Source of the DNA: Gemmatimonadota bacterium
GTDB lineage: Bacteria; Gemmatimonadota; Gemmatimonadetes; Gemmatimonadales; GWC2-71-9
Length of the DNA: 64,000 bases
Direction of reading: 5' to 3'
Assembly (NCBI GenBank): GCA_003222195.1
Contig: QHVB01000031.1
Span: 1 to 64,000, forward strand
The notes under the pieces were generated by a model, which made no database searches, was not told the origin of the DNA, and saw only the letters and a program-made list of their open reading frames with translations. This document shows, piece by piece, positions 38,144-47,994 of this stretch. The translations under genes were made by a program, and so were the position numbers. Positions within the stretch are counted from its first letter, which is position 1; every line of letters starts with the position of its first letter.

Positions 38144-38565
38144 ACGATCCGATCTCCCAGCGCGTCGAGATCGAGGATCGGCACCAGCCCTCCCCCACCC
38201 TCCGGCTCGGCCACGCCGGCCGCCCACGGCAGCGTCTGGCCGCGCGGCACGGGGAGCGGCTGCTCGCGCACCACGGCGTCAGCATCGTCTACCTCGAACG
38301 CGACCTGCTTGCCGGTGGCGCCGAGCTCCACGAGCACCACGGTCCGCACCCCGCGCGGGGCGACTGCCGGGGCTTCGATTCCCGTCAGAAATGCGCCCAG
38401 GTGGATCAGCGGCACGAGACGCCCGCGCAGCGTCGTCAAGCCACGCACCGCGGGAAGCGTGCGGGGAATATCGAGGACCTCGGTCGCATCACCCACTTCG
38501 AGCACCCGGCCGACGGGGAAGCCGTACGATTTTCCCTGGGAACGGACCAGCAAATAGCCTTTCAT
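38140..38565 (-). CDS. CheW-like coupling protein (2), divergent
   Basis: A 141-residue CheW fold with YLLVRSQGKSYGFPVGRVLEV, LTTLRGRLVPLIHLGAFLTG and VVLVELGATGKQVAFEVDDA. It is less canonical than its neighbour and has a glycine-rich loop near 125. It starts after the palindromic element at 38575-38648, so it is the first gene after a break in the operon. Confidence 0.85.
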   Translation of the reverse strand: MKGYLLVRSQGKSYGFPVGRVLEVGDATEVLDIPRTLPAVRGLTTLRGRLVPLIHLGAFLTGIEAPAVAPRGVRTVVLVELGATGKQVAFEVDDADAVVREQPLPVPRGQTLPWAAGVAEPEGGGGLVPILDLDALGDRIV

Positions 38566-38574
38566 CGCCGCATT

Positions 38575-38648
38575 CCCATCCTGAAGGATGGGCTCGGCAA
38601 GGCACTGTCCTTAAGGACAGCGTAGCGCCGAGCGCAGGCTTTAGCCTG
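38575..38648. repeat. Three-hairpin palindromic element, copy A
   Basis: Read on the plus strand: hairpin CCCATCC-TGAA-GGATGGG (38575-38592), CTCGGC (38593-38598), hairpin CTGTCC-TTAA-GGACAG (38605-38620), GCCGAG (38627-38632, pairing with CTCGGC), hairpin CAGGC-TTTA-GCCTG (38635-38648). It lies between cheB and the second cheW. Confidence 0.85.
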
Positions 38649-38653
38649 TCGAA

Positions 38654-39778
38654 TCACGACGTCTGCGCTTTCCGGCGCGCCAGCTCGGCCGCGACGCGAT
38701 CGGCGATCTGGCCGAGTGGCAGCACTGCATCGACGCCACCCGCTTGCACCGCCGCCACCGGCATCCCCGGAATCACGGCGGTCTCACGATCCTGGGCGAG
38801 CCCGGTTCCGCCGGCGTCATGGATCGCCCGCAAACCGCCGGCGCCGTCGCGGCCCATGCCCGTGAGCACGACCCCCATGCCGAACGCGCCGTATACCTCG
38901 GCGATGGAGCGGAAGAGCGGATCGGCCGCGGGGCGAACGCCCCAGAGGGGGGCGGATTGATCGAGCGCGATGACAGGACCATCGGGAGCGGAACGCACCC
39001 GCATATGATAATCGCCGGGCGCCACGTATGCCGTATCGGCGACGATCGGTGCACCGTCAGCCGCCTCGACGACACGCAAGCGGCTCATCGAATCGAGCCG
39101 CTCTGCGAGACTGCGCGTGAACTTGGGCGGCATGTGCTGCACGATGAGGATCGCCGCGCCACGGCCGGTGGGCAGACGCGGAATGACATCGGCGAGCGCG
39201 CGCGGGCCACCCGTCGACGCGGCGACGCCCACGGCGAGCACCGCGCGGCCGCGCAGCGCGAGCTCGGGCGGGTGAACCACCGCCGCGGGAGGACGCGCCA
39301 GGACCTTGACGTGCGAGACATCGGCCGCGAGCGCGCGACGCACGGCCGCGATGAGCTGCGGCGCGAGCGCCTCGAGCGCAGCGCGCGGATGGCCGAACAC
39401 CTCAGGCGGTGGCTTCGCGACGATCTCGACCGCGCCAAGCTCGAGCGCCCGAATCGCGGCCTGCGTCCCGGGCCCCGCGTGCGCACTGACGACGACGATG
39501 GGCCGCGGCGACTCGGACATGATGTAGCCGATCGCGCCGAGGCCGTCGAGCTGCGGCATCTCGAGGTCGAGCGTGATGACATCGGGCTTGTGCTGGTGCA
39601 CCTTGGCGATCGCGTCCAGCCCATCGCGGGCGGTGGCGACGACTCGGAACTCCCCGTCGCCGCGGTCGCCACCGCTCAAGACGTCCACCAGGACGCGCCG
39701 CATCAGCGCGCTGTCGTCGGCGACGAGCACCGTCGGACGGACGGGAGCGCGGCCCGTGGCGTCAGATGACGGCGACAT
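38654..39778 (-). CDS. cheB: Chemotaxis methylesterase/deamidase CheB
   Basis: A 374-residue response-regulator methylesterase. The receiver has [14 protein letters not shown] and the phosphoacceptor in [14 protein letters not shown]. The C-terminal esterase triad is Ser in [15 protein letters not shown], His in [10 protein letters not shown] and Asp in [11 protein letters not shown]. It removes methyl groups from receptors when phosphorylated by CheA. ATG 39778 overlaps the cheD 3' end by 17 bases. The frame extends further upstream without a better start. Confidence 0.95.
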   Translation of the reverse strand: MSPSSDATGRAPVRPTVLVADDSALMRRVLVDVLSGGDRGDGEFRVVATARDGLDAIAKVHQHKPDVITLDLEMPQLDGLGAIGYIMSESPRPIVVVSAHAGPGTQAAIRALELGAVEIVAKPPPEVFGHPRAALEALAPQLIAAVRRALAADVSHVKVLARPPAAVVHPPELALRGRAVLAVGVAASTGGPRALADVIPRLPTGRGAAILIVQHMPPKFTRSLAERLDSMSRLRVVEAADGAPIVADTAYVAPGDYHMRVRSAPDGPVIALDQSAPLWGVRPAADPLFRSIAEVYGAFGMGVVLTGMGRDGAGGLRAIHDAGGTGLAQDRETAVIPGMPVAAVQAGGVDAVLPLGQIADRVAAELARRKAQTS

Positions 39779-40244
39779 CGGCTCCAACCGAGCGGATCTC
39801 CACCCGGCCGTCCTTGACGTGAAAGCGCACGCTGCGGCCGCGCTCTCCCCCGACCGATTCCCGGACGATCGGAATAGCCGCGGCACGCAGCGCGGTTCGC
39901 GCCGCCAGCAGATTGCGCTCCCCCATCTGAATCGTACCGGGCGTGACGAGCTGGCCGAACATGCTGGCGCCGCCGGCCAGTTTGGCGACCAGACGGCGCG
40001 GGTCGGCGCCCAGTCCCTTGAGCTGCTCGATCAGCAACGGCACGGCCGTCTCCGGAAACTTTGCTCTGTTGCTGATGTCGCGCGCGAGGCTTATCGAGGG
40101 GAGCAGCACATGGGCCATCGCTCCCGCCCGGGCCTGGGCATCGTGCAGCATGATGGCGACGCACGAGCCGAGTCCCAGGGTCACCAGTACGCCGTCCCCA
40201 CGCTCGGCTGCCCAATCGGCCACGCTGACGATGACTTCCTTCAC
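39762..40244 (-). CDS. cheD: Receptor deamidase CheD
   Basis: A 160-residue CheD. The catalytic Cys28 lies in [12 protein letters not shown] and His45 in AHVLLPS, with [17 protein letters not shown] further on. CheD deamidates receptor glutamines and binds CheC, which is also encoded in this cluster. GTG 40244 overlaps the cheR stop (GTGA), which sets the start. The reading frame upstream is a shadow of cheR. Confidence 0.93.
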   Translation of the reverse strand: MKEVIVSVADWAAERGDGVLVTLGLGSCVAIMLHDAQARAGAMAHVLLPSISLARDISNRAKFPETAVPLLIEQLKGLGADPRRLVAKLAGGASMFGQLVTPGTIQMGERNLLAARTALRAAAIPIVRESVGGERGRSVRFHVKDGRVEIRSVGADVAVI

Positions 40245-41029
40245 GCCGGCTTCGTATAGATCCGCTCGCGCGGATCGACGAGCGTGAGTCGCTCGCGCGC
40301 GGGGCCGAACAGCGTTTCGACCTTGCCGAGCAGCAGCACGCCGCCGGGCGCCAGCGCGTCCGCGAACACCTGAAACAGCCGCTCTTGCGCCGTTCGCTCG
40401 AAATAGATGACGACGTTGCGACACACGATCAGCTCATAGGGAGGATGGGGTGGCGGCTCGCGTGTCAGGTCGTGCTGGCGTACCTGCACGAGCTGGCGCA
40501 CCCCCGGCAGGGGCTGGTCGTCGCGGAAGTAGCGGCGCTTCAGGGCCGCCGGCATCTCGGTGAACGCGGCGTGAGGATATTTTGCCTGCTGGGTCCGCTC
40601 GAGACTCAGCCGATCGATGTCGGTCGCATCGATGACGGCTCGCCCCTCGCCGAGGGTCTCGAGCACCAGCACTGCGATCGTGTAGGGCTCTTCACCGGAC
40701 GCGCATCCCGCCGACCAGATGCGCAGATCGGCATGCGCGTCACCGAGCTTGCGCAGATAGGGCCGCAGCGCCTCCCAGGTTTCGAGATTGCGGAAGAATT
40801 TGGTGACGTTGATCGTGAGCGCGTCGAGCAGCTCCTGATACTCGCGCGTGTCGCTGTCGAGCAGCCGGCTGTAATCGTCGTAGGTATGGACACCGCGGGC
40901 GCGCATCCGCACCGCGATGCGCCGCTTCAAGCATTTGTTCTTGTACGATTCGCAGCTCAGCCCCCGCGCTCTGGAAATCTTCTGCGTGAGCGCCTGGAAG
41001 GCGCGCTCGTCCGTTCCTGCCGAGCTCAC
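40241..41029 (-). CDS. cheR: Receptor methyltransferase CheR
   Basis: A 262-residue protein. The N-terminal helical domain (FQALTQKISRARGLSC, YKNKCLKRRIAVRMRARG) recognises receptors. The SAM domain has IWSAGCASGEEPYTIA, NVTKFFRN and IVCRNVVIYF. It methylates chemoreceptor glutamates. GTG 41029 overlaps the previous stop. No receptor gene is in the window. Confidence 0.95.
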   Translation of the reverse strand: MSSAGTDERAFQALTQKISRARGLSCESYKNKCLKRRIAVRMRARGVHTYDDYSRLLDSDTREYQELLDALTINVTKFFRNLETWEALRPYLRKLGDAHADLRIWSAGCASGEEPYTIAVLVLETLGEGRAVIDATDIDRLSLERTQQAKYPHAAFTEMPAALKRRYFRDDQPLPGVRQLVQVRQHDLTREPPPHPPYELIVCRNVVIYFERTAQERLFQVFADALAPGGVLLLGKVETLFGPARERLTLVDPRERIYTKPA

Positions 41030-42642
41030 GATAGAGCGCTCAACGTATCCAGATTCGCTTTGACGAGTTCGTGCTTGGGGTTCAACTCGAGCGCGCGGCG
41101 CCAGAGCGCATCCGCCTGCTCGCGATTGTTTCGCTTGTACGCGATGTTGCCGAGCTTGAAATAGACGTCGTCGCCGAGCTCGGGGGACAGCTCGATCGCG
41201 CGCTGGTACAGCGCCCACGCCTCATCGTAGCGGGACCCGCGGTAGGCCAGGTCGCCGAGATTCTTGGAGAGCTGGGGCAGCGACGGCTCGTCCTGCAGCG
41301 CCGCGTGGGCCAGCTCCTCCGCTTCCGGCAAGTTGCCGGCGAGCTCGTGCAGCACCGAAAGGTTGTTCCGTAGCACACCGTTGTGGGGAAAGGCCTCGAC
41401 GGCCTGCGCCGCCACCTGCTCCGCGGTTTCGAAATCCCCTGCGGCCGCGGCCGCCAGCACGCGCGCCCAAAACCAGATCGGCGGCACCTTCTCGGCAAAC
41501 AGCTCCTTCGCCCGGTCGAGACGTCCCGCGGCGCTCGCATAGTCGCCCTGCTTCAAGGCGACGATCCCCCACCCCACGTACACCCGCGGATCGGTGCGCG
41601 CGCGCGCGGCCGCCTCCGAGTAGGCCGCCTCCGCGTCCTCCAGCCGGCCGAGCTGTTCGTAGGCGAGACCCAGATTGTGGAGCACCGCGGGGCGCGAGCC
41701 GCCCTTCTCCGCGGCAAGCCGCAAGGCTTCCATCGCCTCACGCCAGCGGGCTTGTTTCAAGCCGACCAGACCGATGAAGAAGTGGGCGTTCGCGTCGGAC
41801 CCGCGCAGCTCCGCGACGCGGCGAAACTCGCGCGCGGCTTCATCGAGCATCCCGGTCTTGTAAAAGGCGATTCCCAGATTGCGGTGCTCTTCCACGCGGG
41901 CGTCGGTCATCTTCACGTCTTCCGCGCTGGCGGTGCGGCCGGCACGGTGCAGGAAGCCCGCCGTCACCAGCCCGTACAGCGCCTTCCCGACCTCGAATTC
42001 TCCCAGGCCGGAGTCTTCGATGACCTGATTCACGTCGCGGGACCCGTCGAGCAGCGGCAGGAGGCGATCCTGGACTTCGGTCAGCCTGGCGTCGCTGATG
42101 GCGAGGCGATCACGATCCACCAGAAAAATCAGATCGAATGACGGGATCTTCTTCTCGATCAGCCCCCACTCATCCACGCGGCGCGCACCCTCGAGCAACA
42201 GCGACTCGGGGTTGATCGAAACCAGGAAGTCCTGCTGCTCCGGCCGGACGTCCGCCTCGAAGTTGAACGTGCCCTGCGTCCAGGTGAACAGGTAATACAC
42301 CGACTCCTCGATCTGCATCCGCATGTAGCGCTCGAGCTCCTGTTGCGTCAGCACGTTCTGGATGACGAGGATCTCGCCCAGCTTCTTGTCGCGCTCCTTC
42401 GCCTGGCGGTGGATCGCGGCGTCGAGCTGCTCCTGCGTGATCTTGTCATGCTTGACGAGGATGTCGCCGAGGCGGTCGCGGCGGTTGACGATCGAGGCGT
42501 AGCTGATGCGGCCCCTGTCGAAGTAGATGTAGCCGAAGTTCGAGCGGTCGGCGATCGACAGGCAGCCCGTCTTCTGCCCCAGCGCAAGCAGCTGCAGCAC
42601 GTCGGGGAGTGACGCTTCTTTGAGTGATCCCTTGATCGCCAT
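41026..42642 (-). CDS. PATAN/DUF4388 protein with TPR repeats, 538 aa
   Basis: Residues 1-45 form the DUF4388 start ([36 protein letters not shown]). Then comes an ITQEQLDAAIHRQ helical pair, YYLFTWTQGTFNFEAD, and a winged-helix-like PATAN middle to about 240. From about 255 to the end TPRs are obvious (NLGIAFYKTGMLDEAAREF, LHNLGLAYEQLGRLEDAEAA, VYFKLGNIAYKRNN). DUF4388 proteins occur with MglA-type GTPases and CheY-like regulators. TAATG overlap with the AAA+ gene indicates coupling. Confidence 0.85.
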   Translation of the reverse strand: MAIKGSLKEASLPDVLQLLALGQKTGCLSIADRSNFGYIYFDRGRISYASIVNRRDRLGDILVKHDKITQEQLDAAIHRQAKERDKKLGEILVIQNVLTQQELERYMRMQIEESVYYLFTWTQGTFNFEADVRPEQQDFLVSINPESLLLEGARRVDEWGLIEKKIPSFDLIFLVDRDRLAISDARLTEVQDRLLPLLDGSRDVNQVIEDSGLGEFEVGKALYGLVTAGFLHRAGRTASAEDVKMTDARVEEHRNLGIAFYKTGMLDEAAREFRRVAELRGSDANAHFFIGLVGLKQARWREAMEALRLAAEKGGSRPAVLHNLGLAYEQLGRLEDAEAAYSEAAARARTDPRVYVGWGIVALKQGDYASAAGRLDRAKELFAEKVPPIWFWARVLAAAAAGDFETAEQVAAQAVEAFPHNGVLRNNLSVLHELAGNLPEAEELAHAALQDEPSLPQLSKNLGDLAYRGSRYDEAWALYQRAIELSPELGDDVYFKLGNIAYKRNNREQADALWRRALELNPKHELVKANLDTLSALS

Positions 42643-44597
42643 TAGCGCAGGTCCTCGATCACGCGGTCGCCGGACGCGGGCCAGTCCCACACCATCTTTT
42701 CACGGCTCCGCACACCCCCCGCACTCGAGACGACGATGCCGCTGGTCCGCAACCCGGTCGTGCGGCGCGGGGGAGGTGCGCCTTCAAGGACGTCGCGGGC
42801 GAGCCCCGCCGTCACCGGCGCGTCTTGTGCCGCCGCCGCCTCAACGACGCGCTGCACGATGCCGGTCAAGCTGCGGACCGAATCGATGGGGCGGTCGGCG
42901 AGGTAGTCCAGCAGCGCCGGCTCGATCGGCACGCGCTGGTTCGTGAGCAGCCGCTCGAGCACGTTGCGCCGCAGCTCCTTGTCGGGATCCGAGATCTCGG
43001 CCACGAGCCCGCCCTCGAGTCGCGAGACGATGCGCTCCTCGAGGCCCTCGAGCGTGTTCGGGTGCGCGGGCGCCGTGAAGATGAGCTGGCGGTCGGCATC
43101 GACCAGCTGATTGAACAGATTGAACAGCTCTTCCTGCGTGCGCTCCTTGCCGGCGAGGAGCTGGATGTCGTCCAGCAACAGCGCCGTGGCGCGGCGATAG
43201 CGCGCCCGCCACCAGTCCACGCGATTGCCGTCGATCGCCGCGATGAGCTCGTCGACGAACTGTTGGGTCGAGAGACACGCCACGACCGCGTTTTTCTTCT
43301 TCGCCAACTCGAGTCCGATGGCGTTGAGCAGATGCGTCTTTCCCAGCCCGCTCCGCCCGACGATGACGAGCGGGTTGTACTTCTTGCCGGGTTTGGAGAT
43401 CACATCGCGCGCGGCGTTGCGCGCGACGTCGTTCGAGTCGCCCACGACGAAGCTGTCGAACGGGAACGCGCCCGATGGCGCCGGGGGCGGCGCGGCCCCG
43501 GCGCGCACCTTCGCCGCCGCGGCTTCGGCCTGATCCATGTGGTCCGGATCGCGGAACACTTTCTCACCGGCCGCCTGCGGGTCGAGCACGGCGACTTCGG
43601 TCTCGAGCGCCTTGAGTCGTTCGACGTCTTGCACATAGGCGGCGATCGCGTCGTCCACGGCCGCCGGCGTCTCCTGCTCGAGCAGTTTTTCGAGGCGGCC
43701 GGTGCGGTACCCCTCGCCTTCCCACCGCATGACGGCTTCGGCGACGCGCGCGCGCCACGCTTCGACGGCCTTGCCGACCGTGACGGTGACGTCGCTCAAG
43801 AACTGAGAGAACTCGTCGCCGGAAGACGCCGGAGTCGCCGGAGGCGGCGCACCCTTCCCCCGTCCCTCGTCCCCCGTCCCAGGAATCCCGAGCACCTTCC
43901 GCGCCGCTTCCTCATTGATGGGCATATCGTTGACCGCTTGAAACGCGATCAGGCGATTGAGCGCACCCATCAGCTCGCGCACGTTCGGGTACTCCAGCTT
44001 CGCCACGGTCTCCAGCACGCCCGGCTGGAACGACGAGCCGCGCTCCTCCGCCTTGCGGCGTAGGATCGCCACGCGCGTCTCATAGTCGGGGATGCCCATG
44101 TCGACGACCAGGCCGCCGGAGAAGCGCGAAATCAGACGCTCGTCCAGGTCGGCGATCTCCGCCGGAGGGCGGTCGCTGGCCAGCACGATCTGATGCCCGG
44201 ACTGCTGCAGCGCCTCGGTGAGCCGCAGCAATTCCGCCTGCATCTCCTTGCGATTCGTCAGGAACTGGACGTCGTCCACGAGCAGCACATCGACGTTCTG
44301 GAAACGGCGGCGGAAGGCATCGCCCTGCCCGGCTGCGATCGCGGCATGGAACGCCTCGACATACTCGTCCAGCGTCAGGTACTCGATGTTCAGCTGCGCG
44401 GCAATCGCCTTGGCCGCATGCCCGACGGCCATCAGGACGTGGGTCTTCCCGAGGCCGGAGCCACTATAGATGAAGAGCGGGTTGTAGGCGGAGCCGGGAT
44501 TCTCCGCGACCGTCCGCCCCGCCGTGACGGCGAGGCGGTTCGCGGCGCCGACCACGAACGTCTCGAACGTGAACCGGGGATTGAGCGTGGTCGTCAT
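42642..44597 (-). CDS. Tandem DnaA-type AAA+ ATPase, no DnaA DNA-binding domain
   Basis: A 651-residue protein. The first AAA+ domain (about 8-235) has a DnaA-like opening ([16 protein letters not shown]), Walker A GSGLGKT at 46-52, Walker [10 protein letters not shown] (D107, D108), sensor 1 IVLASDRPP and a sensor 2-like [11 protein letters not shown] charged linker holds a helix ([18 protein letters not shown]). The second AAA+ domain (about 375-610) repeats [20 protein letters not shown] at 413-420, LLLDDIQLL (D475, D476) and FTAPAHP. The tail lacks the DnaA domain IV helix-turn-helix, so it is not the replication initiator. ATGA overlap with mglA links it to the polarity system. The function is unknown. 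Confidence 0.9.
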   Translation of the reverse strand: MTTTLNPRFTFETFVVGAANRLAVTAGRTVAENPGSAYNPLFIYSGSGLGKTHVLMAVGHAAKAIAAQLNIEYLTLDEYVEAFHAAIAAGQGDAFRRRFQNVDVLLVDDVQFLTNRKEMQAELLRLTEALQQSGHQIVLASDRPPAEIADLDERLISRFSGGLVVDMGIPDYETRVAILRRKAEERGSSFQPGVLETVAKLEYPNVRELMGALNRLIAFQAVNDMPINEEAARKVLGIPGTGDEGRGKGAPPPATPASSGDEFSQFLSDVTVTVGKAVEAWRARVAEAVMRWEGEGYRTGRLEKLLEQETPAAVDDAIAAYVQDVERLKALETEVAVLDPQAAGEKVFRDPDHMDQAEAAAAKVRAGAAPPPAPSGAFPFDSFVVGDSNDVARNAARDVISKPGKKYNPLVIVGRSGLGKTHLLNAIGLELAKKKNAVVACLSTQQFVDELIAAIDGNRVDWWRARYRRATALLLDDIQLLAGKERTQEELFNLFNQLVDADRQLIFTAPAHPNTLEGLEERIVSRLEGGLVAEISDPDKELRRNVLERLLTNQRVPIEPALLDYLADRPIDSVRSLTGIVQRVVEAAAAQDAPVTAGLARDVLEGAPPPRRTTGLRTSGIVVSSAGGVRSREKMVWDWPASGDRVIEDLR

Positions 44598-45196
44598 GCC
44601 GCGGGGCTCCCCGTCGCGAGCTTCTTGAGGACCAGCTCCGAGATCCCCTTCAGGGTCTCGAACACCCCTCTGCCGTGCAGCGCATCAGCCGGGAAGCTCG
44701 GCACGCTGCGGAAGTTGAGCGCGTCATCCAGATCCGCGGGCGTCAGAATCAGCTCGCGGGGCAAGTCCTGCTTGTTGTACTGCATCACGAGCGGCATCGT
44801 GCGCACGTCGACGCCGTGCTCCAGCAGATTGCTCTGGAGGTTCTGGAGACTCTCGATGTTTTCGTCGAGCTGGCGCGCCTGGCTGTCGCCTACGAACACG
44901 ACGCCGTCGGCCCCCTGGAGGACGAGCCGGCGTGTCGCGTTGTAGTACACCTGGCCCGGGACCGTGTAGAGCTGAAACCGGGTGGAGAAGCCCGAGATCT
45001 GGCCGAGGTCGATCGGGAGGAAATCGAAGAACAGCGTGCGATCGGTTTGGGTGGCGAGCGAGACCATGCGGCCGCGCCGCGTCTCGGGCACGCGCTCGTA
45101 CACGTAATGGAGGTTCGTCGTCTTGCCGGACCGTCCGGGGCCGTAGTAGACGATTTTGCAGGTGATCTCGCGGGCGGTGAAGTTGACCAGGGACAC
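44594..45196 (-). CDS. mglA: MglA-family small GTPase
   Basis: A 200-residue Ras-like GTPase of the bacterial MglA type. The P-loop GPGRSGKT is at 19-26, followed by [19 protein letters not shown], the switch-2 [27 protein letters not shown] and QYNKQDLP (G4). MglA sets front-rear polarity in Myxococcus. GTG 45196 has GGGAGA upstream within the roadblock gene's end, which fixes the start. Roadblock proteins encoded next to it are the expected GTPase-activating partners. Confidence 0.96.
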   Translation of the reverse strand: MSLVNFTAREITCKIVYYGPGRSGKTTNLHYVYERVPETRRGRMVSLATQTDRTLFFDFLPIDLGQISGFSTRFQLYTVPGQVYYNATRRLVLQGADGVVFVGDSQARQLDENIESLQNLQSNLLEHGVDVRTMPLVMQYNKQDLPRELILTPADLDDALNFRSVPSFPADALHGRGVFETLKGISELVLKKLATGSPAA

Positions 45197-45199
45197 GGG

Positions 45200-45676
45200 C
45201 TATCTCCCAAACAGCGTGTTGAGGCTGTCCGTCAGCTCGCGCTCGAAGTCCGCGGCCAGCACTTGCTTCGGGACCGCGCCTTTGGGGCTCGCCGCCTTCA
45301 AGTCCGCCGCAAGTTGCTCATAGAATAACTGCACCAGGCCGAGCGAAGAAACGTCGAGGTCGTAGACGGCGAGCACCGCCAGCGTCCCGCGATCGGTCAC
45401 GAAGGTCGCCAGGAAGAAGCCGGTCTTCGGACCCTGGTGGCTGAGGGCCGCGAACGGCGCTTGGCGCAGCTGCCGCGCCAGCTCGTTCGTGGACGCGACG
45501 ATCGCCGAGGCCAGCGCCGCCGCCGACATCACGTCGACCGCGCGCGAGAAGCCCGACTGGGCCAGGACCTGCCCCGACGGCGTGAGCACCAGCACCAAGC
45601 GCGCTGAGGCTTCCCGCACGAAATCGGTCAGCGGCTGCAGTGTCCAGTTCTCGACCGCGCGGGTGTGCGGACTCAT
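45200..45676 (-). CDS. Roadblock/LC7 protein, MglB-like, 158 aa
   Basis: A roadblock fold: SARLVLVLTPSGQVLAQSGF, VMSAAALASAIVASTNELA, FLATFVTDRGTLAVLAVYD and a long C-terminal helix (LGLVQLFYEQLAADLK). Position directly before mglA suggests it is the MglB-type GAP. The tail from about 130 (LAADFERELTDSLNTLFGR) recalls the C-terminal tails of some MglB proteins. Confidence 0.85.
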   Translation of the reverse strand: MSPHTRAVENWTLQPLTDFVREASARLVLVLTPSGQVLAQSGFSRAVDVMSAAALASAIVASTNELARQLRQAPFAALSHQGPKTGFFLATFVTDRGTLAVLAVYDLDVSSLGLVQLFYEQLAADLKAASPKGAVPKQVLAADFERELTDSLNTLFGR

Positions 45677-46020
45677 ACGGCGGTCTCCGCCACCCGCAGC
45701 AGCTCGAGCCGCACCAGGCCGATGTTCACATCCGGCTCGGTCACCGCGACGACCAGCAGACTCCCCGCCGCCTCACTTCCCGGGACGACCAGCAGCGCGC
45801 CCTGCTCCGCCTGCAGGTGCCAGAAGACACTCGTCCCGGTGCCGGCGGCATCCATCGCGCGCCGCAGGCGGCCGGCGAGGCTCGCGGCGAGCGCGGCGAC
45901 CGCGCCGCCTTTGATCCCCTCCATGAGCTGCTCGGCAACCACGAGCCCGTCTTCCGCGGAAACCAGCATCGCCCCGCGGACGCCGCGCACCCGTGTGATC
46001 ATGTCGAGCGCCTTGCTCAC
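45673..46020 (-). CDS. Second roadblock/LC7 protein, 115 aa
   Basis: A minimal roadblock domain (VRGVRGAMLVSAEDGLVVAE, AVAALAASLAGRLRRAMDA, ALLVVPGSEAAGSLLVVAV). GTG 46020 overlaps the preceding stop (GTGA), so it begins within the coupled series. Longer frames upstream are shadows. It may heterodimerise with the neighbouring roadblock protein. Confidence 0.85.
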   Translation of the reverse strand: MSKALDMITRVRGVRGAMLVSAEDGLVVAEQLMEGIKGGAVAALAASLAGRLRRAMDAAGTGTSVFWHLQAEQGALLVVPGSEAAGSLLVVAVTEPDVNIGLVRLELLRVAETAV

Positions 46021-46862
46021 TGCCGCTCCAGCCAGCGCTGCGCCATGATCGTGGCGCGGTGCGCGAGGATCGCGAGCCGGCCGAGCGGCATGCCGCGCTC
46101 CCGCACCACGAGGAGGAGCGCCTCGGGTGTGGGATGTGCGAGGTGCACGTTGCCATGTTGGCCTTCGGCGGAAAGCCCGTTCCACGCCCCCAGCCCGAGC
46201 AGCTTTGCCGTGCGCGCCGCTTCCTGTGACACGCCGGCCAGGTATGCCGCGACGCTGTCGGTGACGTCTGCGCCGGACGCGTCGCGCAACGCGCCGCCGA
46301 GGACGCGACCCGCGCCGTCGACGAGCAGGAGGCCCTCGTCCGCACCCTCGAGGCCTGCAAAAACCCTTGCTTCATCCAGGGCGCCGCTCGAAACGGCGGC
46401 GGTAGGTGAGGCGGCGGTCGCTGCCGGTTCCGGGGCGGGAGTCGATCCGCGCGACGGCGGTCGACCACCGCCGCGAATCATTTCGAACGCCTGCTCGAGG
46501 CTCGGATCATCGGGCTCGACTCGTTTCGCAGCCGCGAGATGCGCCTCGGCCTGATCGATGTCCCCTACTTTGAAATAGAGGAATGCCAGCCCCTTGAGGG
46601 CGCCCGTGTGATGTGGGGCGATGCGCACCGCCATGTCCCACTCGTCGAACGCGCGCTCATAGTCGTGCTTGTCCGTCAGGATGCGGGCATACAGATCGTG
46701 GGCATCGGCGAGATGCGGATGCCGCTCCAAGCCGTTCATCGCGACACGCAGCGCCGCCTCGAGCTGACCCTTGCGCCGCAGGGCTTCGCCGAGCCTCAGG
46801 AACACGAGGCTCTGCGGATCCTGGGCGAGCTGCGCCGAGAGGGCGCGAATGTCGTCAGCCAT
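46017..46862 (-). CDS. TPR plus C-terminal roadblock-like domain, 281 aa
   Basis: TPRs occupy about 1-125 (FLRLGEALRRKGQLEAALRV, LYARILTDKHDYERAFDEW, LKGLAFLYFKVGDIDQAEA). A low-complexity linker (PAPEPAATAASPTAA) follows, then a roadblock-like half with VFAGLEGADEGLLLVDGAGR, SVAAYLAGVSQEAARTA and ALLLVVRERGMPLGRLAILA. It is a fusion of scaffold and GTPase-regulator domain. The start overlaps the upstream gene by eight bases. Confidence 0.8.
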   Translation of the reverse strand: MADDIRALSAQLAQDPQSLVFLRLGEALRRKGQLEAALRVAMNGLERHPHLADAHDLYARILTDKHDYERAFDEWDMAVRIAPHHTGALKGLAFLYFKVGDIDQAEAHLAAAKRVEPDDPSLEQAFEMIRGGGRPPSRGSTPAPEPAATAASPTAAVSSGALDEARVFAGLEGADEGLLLVDGAGRVLGGALRDASGADVTDSVAAYLAGVSQEAARTAKLLGLGAWNGLSAEGQHGNVHLAHPTPEALLLVVRERGMPLGRLAILAHRATIMAQRWLERQ

Positions 46863-47991
46863 GGCTGAACACCCGGGCCGCCTCGCGGGCGCGTTCGACG
46901 TCCGGCCGTTGCGCCTCTTCGTCGGCGCTGCGCGCGAGCCGCTCCCACTCGTCCCAGCTGGCGACCGCCTCTTTGAAGCGGCCCATCGCGACGAGCGCGA
47001 AGCCGAGGTGGCGGTGCGCCGCGGCCAGCATCGGATCGAGTCGCAGCGCGCGGTGCAGCTCTTCGGCGGCGGCCGAGGCGTGACCCTGCGCCAGGTGAAT
47101 CCTGCCGAGCAGCATGTGCACGGTCGCGTCGTGCGGCTGCATGCTGCCGGCTTGCTCGGCTGCGGCGCGCGCGGCGTCGAGATCCTTGGCGAGCAGCGCG
47201 CGCTCGGATTTCGCGACGAGCTCGGCGAGCTCGCCCGCCGCACTCGGGCGGCCGCGCTTCGCCGTGCCCGGGTCGACGAGCACGATCACGCCGGCGCTTT
47301 CGAGGCCGAACAGCGTCTTGGCCACTTCGAAGTCCGAGCGCCCCAGCTCCGTCGCGAGGCCTCGGATGGAGCGCTCACCATCGATGAGCGCGAGCACCTC
47401 CCACTCCGGCGGGAGGAGATCGAGCTCCCCGCCCCCGCCTTCCGGAGGCGGCGCGAGCGACGGCACGACGCCGACGTGCGGGATACGGCTTTCGATCCGC
47501 GACCACTCGTCGATGCGGCGCGCCCCTTCCATGAGCAGCGCCTCGACGGGAATCCGGACGGTGAGCTCCGTCGGGACTTTGCTTTCCGCCTGCTCCGTGA
47601 ACGAGAAATAGCCTTCGTTCCAGCTCATCACTTCGAAGACGACTTCCTCGATCTGGAACCGCACCTGCCGCTCGACTTCCCGCTGCGTGATCACGCCGAG
47701 GGCCACGAGAATTTCGCCCAGGCGCCGCTTGTCGCCCTGGCGCTGCTGCATGTCGCGCGCGCGCTCGAAATCGGCCTCGGTGATCTTGCCGGTGCGGAGG
47801 AGCAGCGCGCCCAGCGGGTGGGGATTGCTGCGGATCTCCGCTGACACCACGACGCCGCTGTCGAAGTAGATCGTCCCCTCGTTGTGGCGCAGCTCCGAGG
47901 TGACGCGCAGCGCGCCCGTCTTCCGGCTCAGATCGAGCAGCTGGAAGACGTCGTGGATCCCGAGCTCGCGGAGCGGTCCTTCGATCGCCAT
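46855..47991 (-). CDS. PATAN/DUF4388 protein with short TPR tail, 378 aa
   Basis: The N-terminal DUF4388 (MAIEGPLRELGIHDVFQLLD, TGALRVTSEL, IYFDSGVVVSAEI), ITQREVERQVRFQIEEVVFE and WNEGYFSFTE match the other DUF4388 protein of the locus part for part, then a winged-helix-like segment (ALIDGERSIRGLATELGRSD). About 120 residues of TPR end the protein. The two are paralogues with different TPR lengths. Confidence 0.85.
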   Translation of the reverse strand: MAIEGPLRELGIHDVFQLLDLSRKTGALRVTSELRHNEGTIYFDSGVVVSAEIRSNPHPLGALLLRTGKITEADFERARDMQQRQGDKRRLGEILVALGVITQREVERQVRFQIEEVVFEVMSWNEGYFSFTEQAESKVPTELTVRIPVEALLMEGARRIDEWSRIESRIPHVGVVPSLAPPPEGGGGELDLLPPEWEVLALIDGERSIRGLATELGRSDFEVAKTLFGLESAGVIVLVDPGTAKRGRPSAAGELAELVAKSERALLAKDLDAARAAAEQAGSMQPHDATVHMLLGRIHLAQGHASAAAEELHRALRLDPMLAAAHRHLGFALVAMGRFKEAVASWDEWERLARSADEEAQRPDVERAREAARVFSHG

Positions 47992-47994
47992 GCG

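Noticed and set aside
42642-44597. Replication initiator dnaA and a nearby chromosome origin
   Set aside because: The DnaA DNA-binding domain is missing, two AAA+ modules are fused, and no dnaN, recF or DnaA-box cluster is seen nearby.
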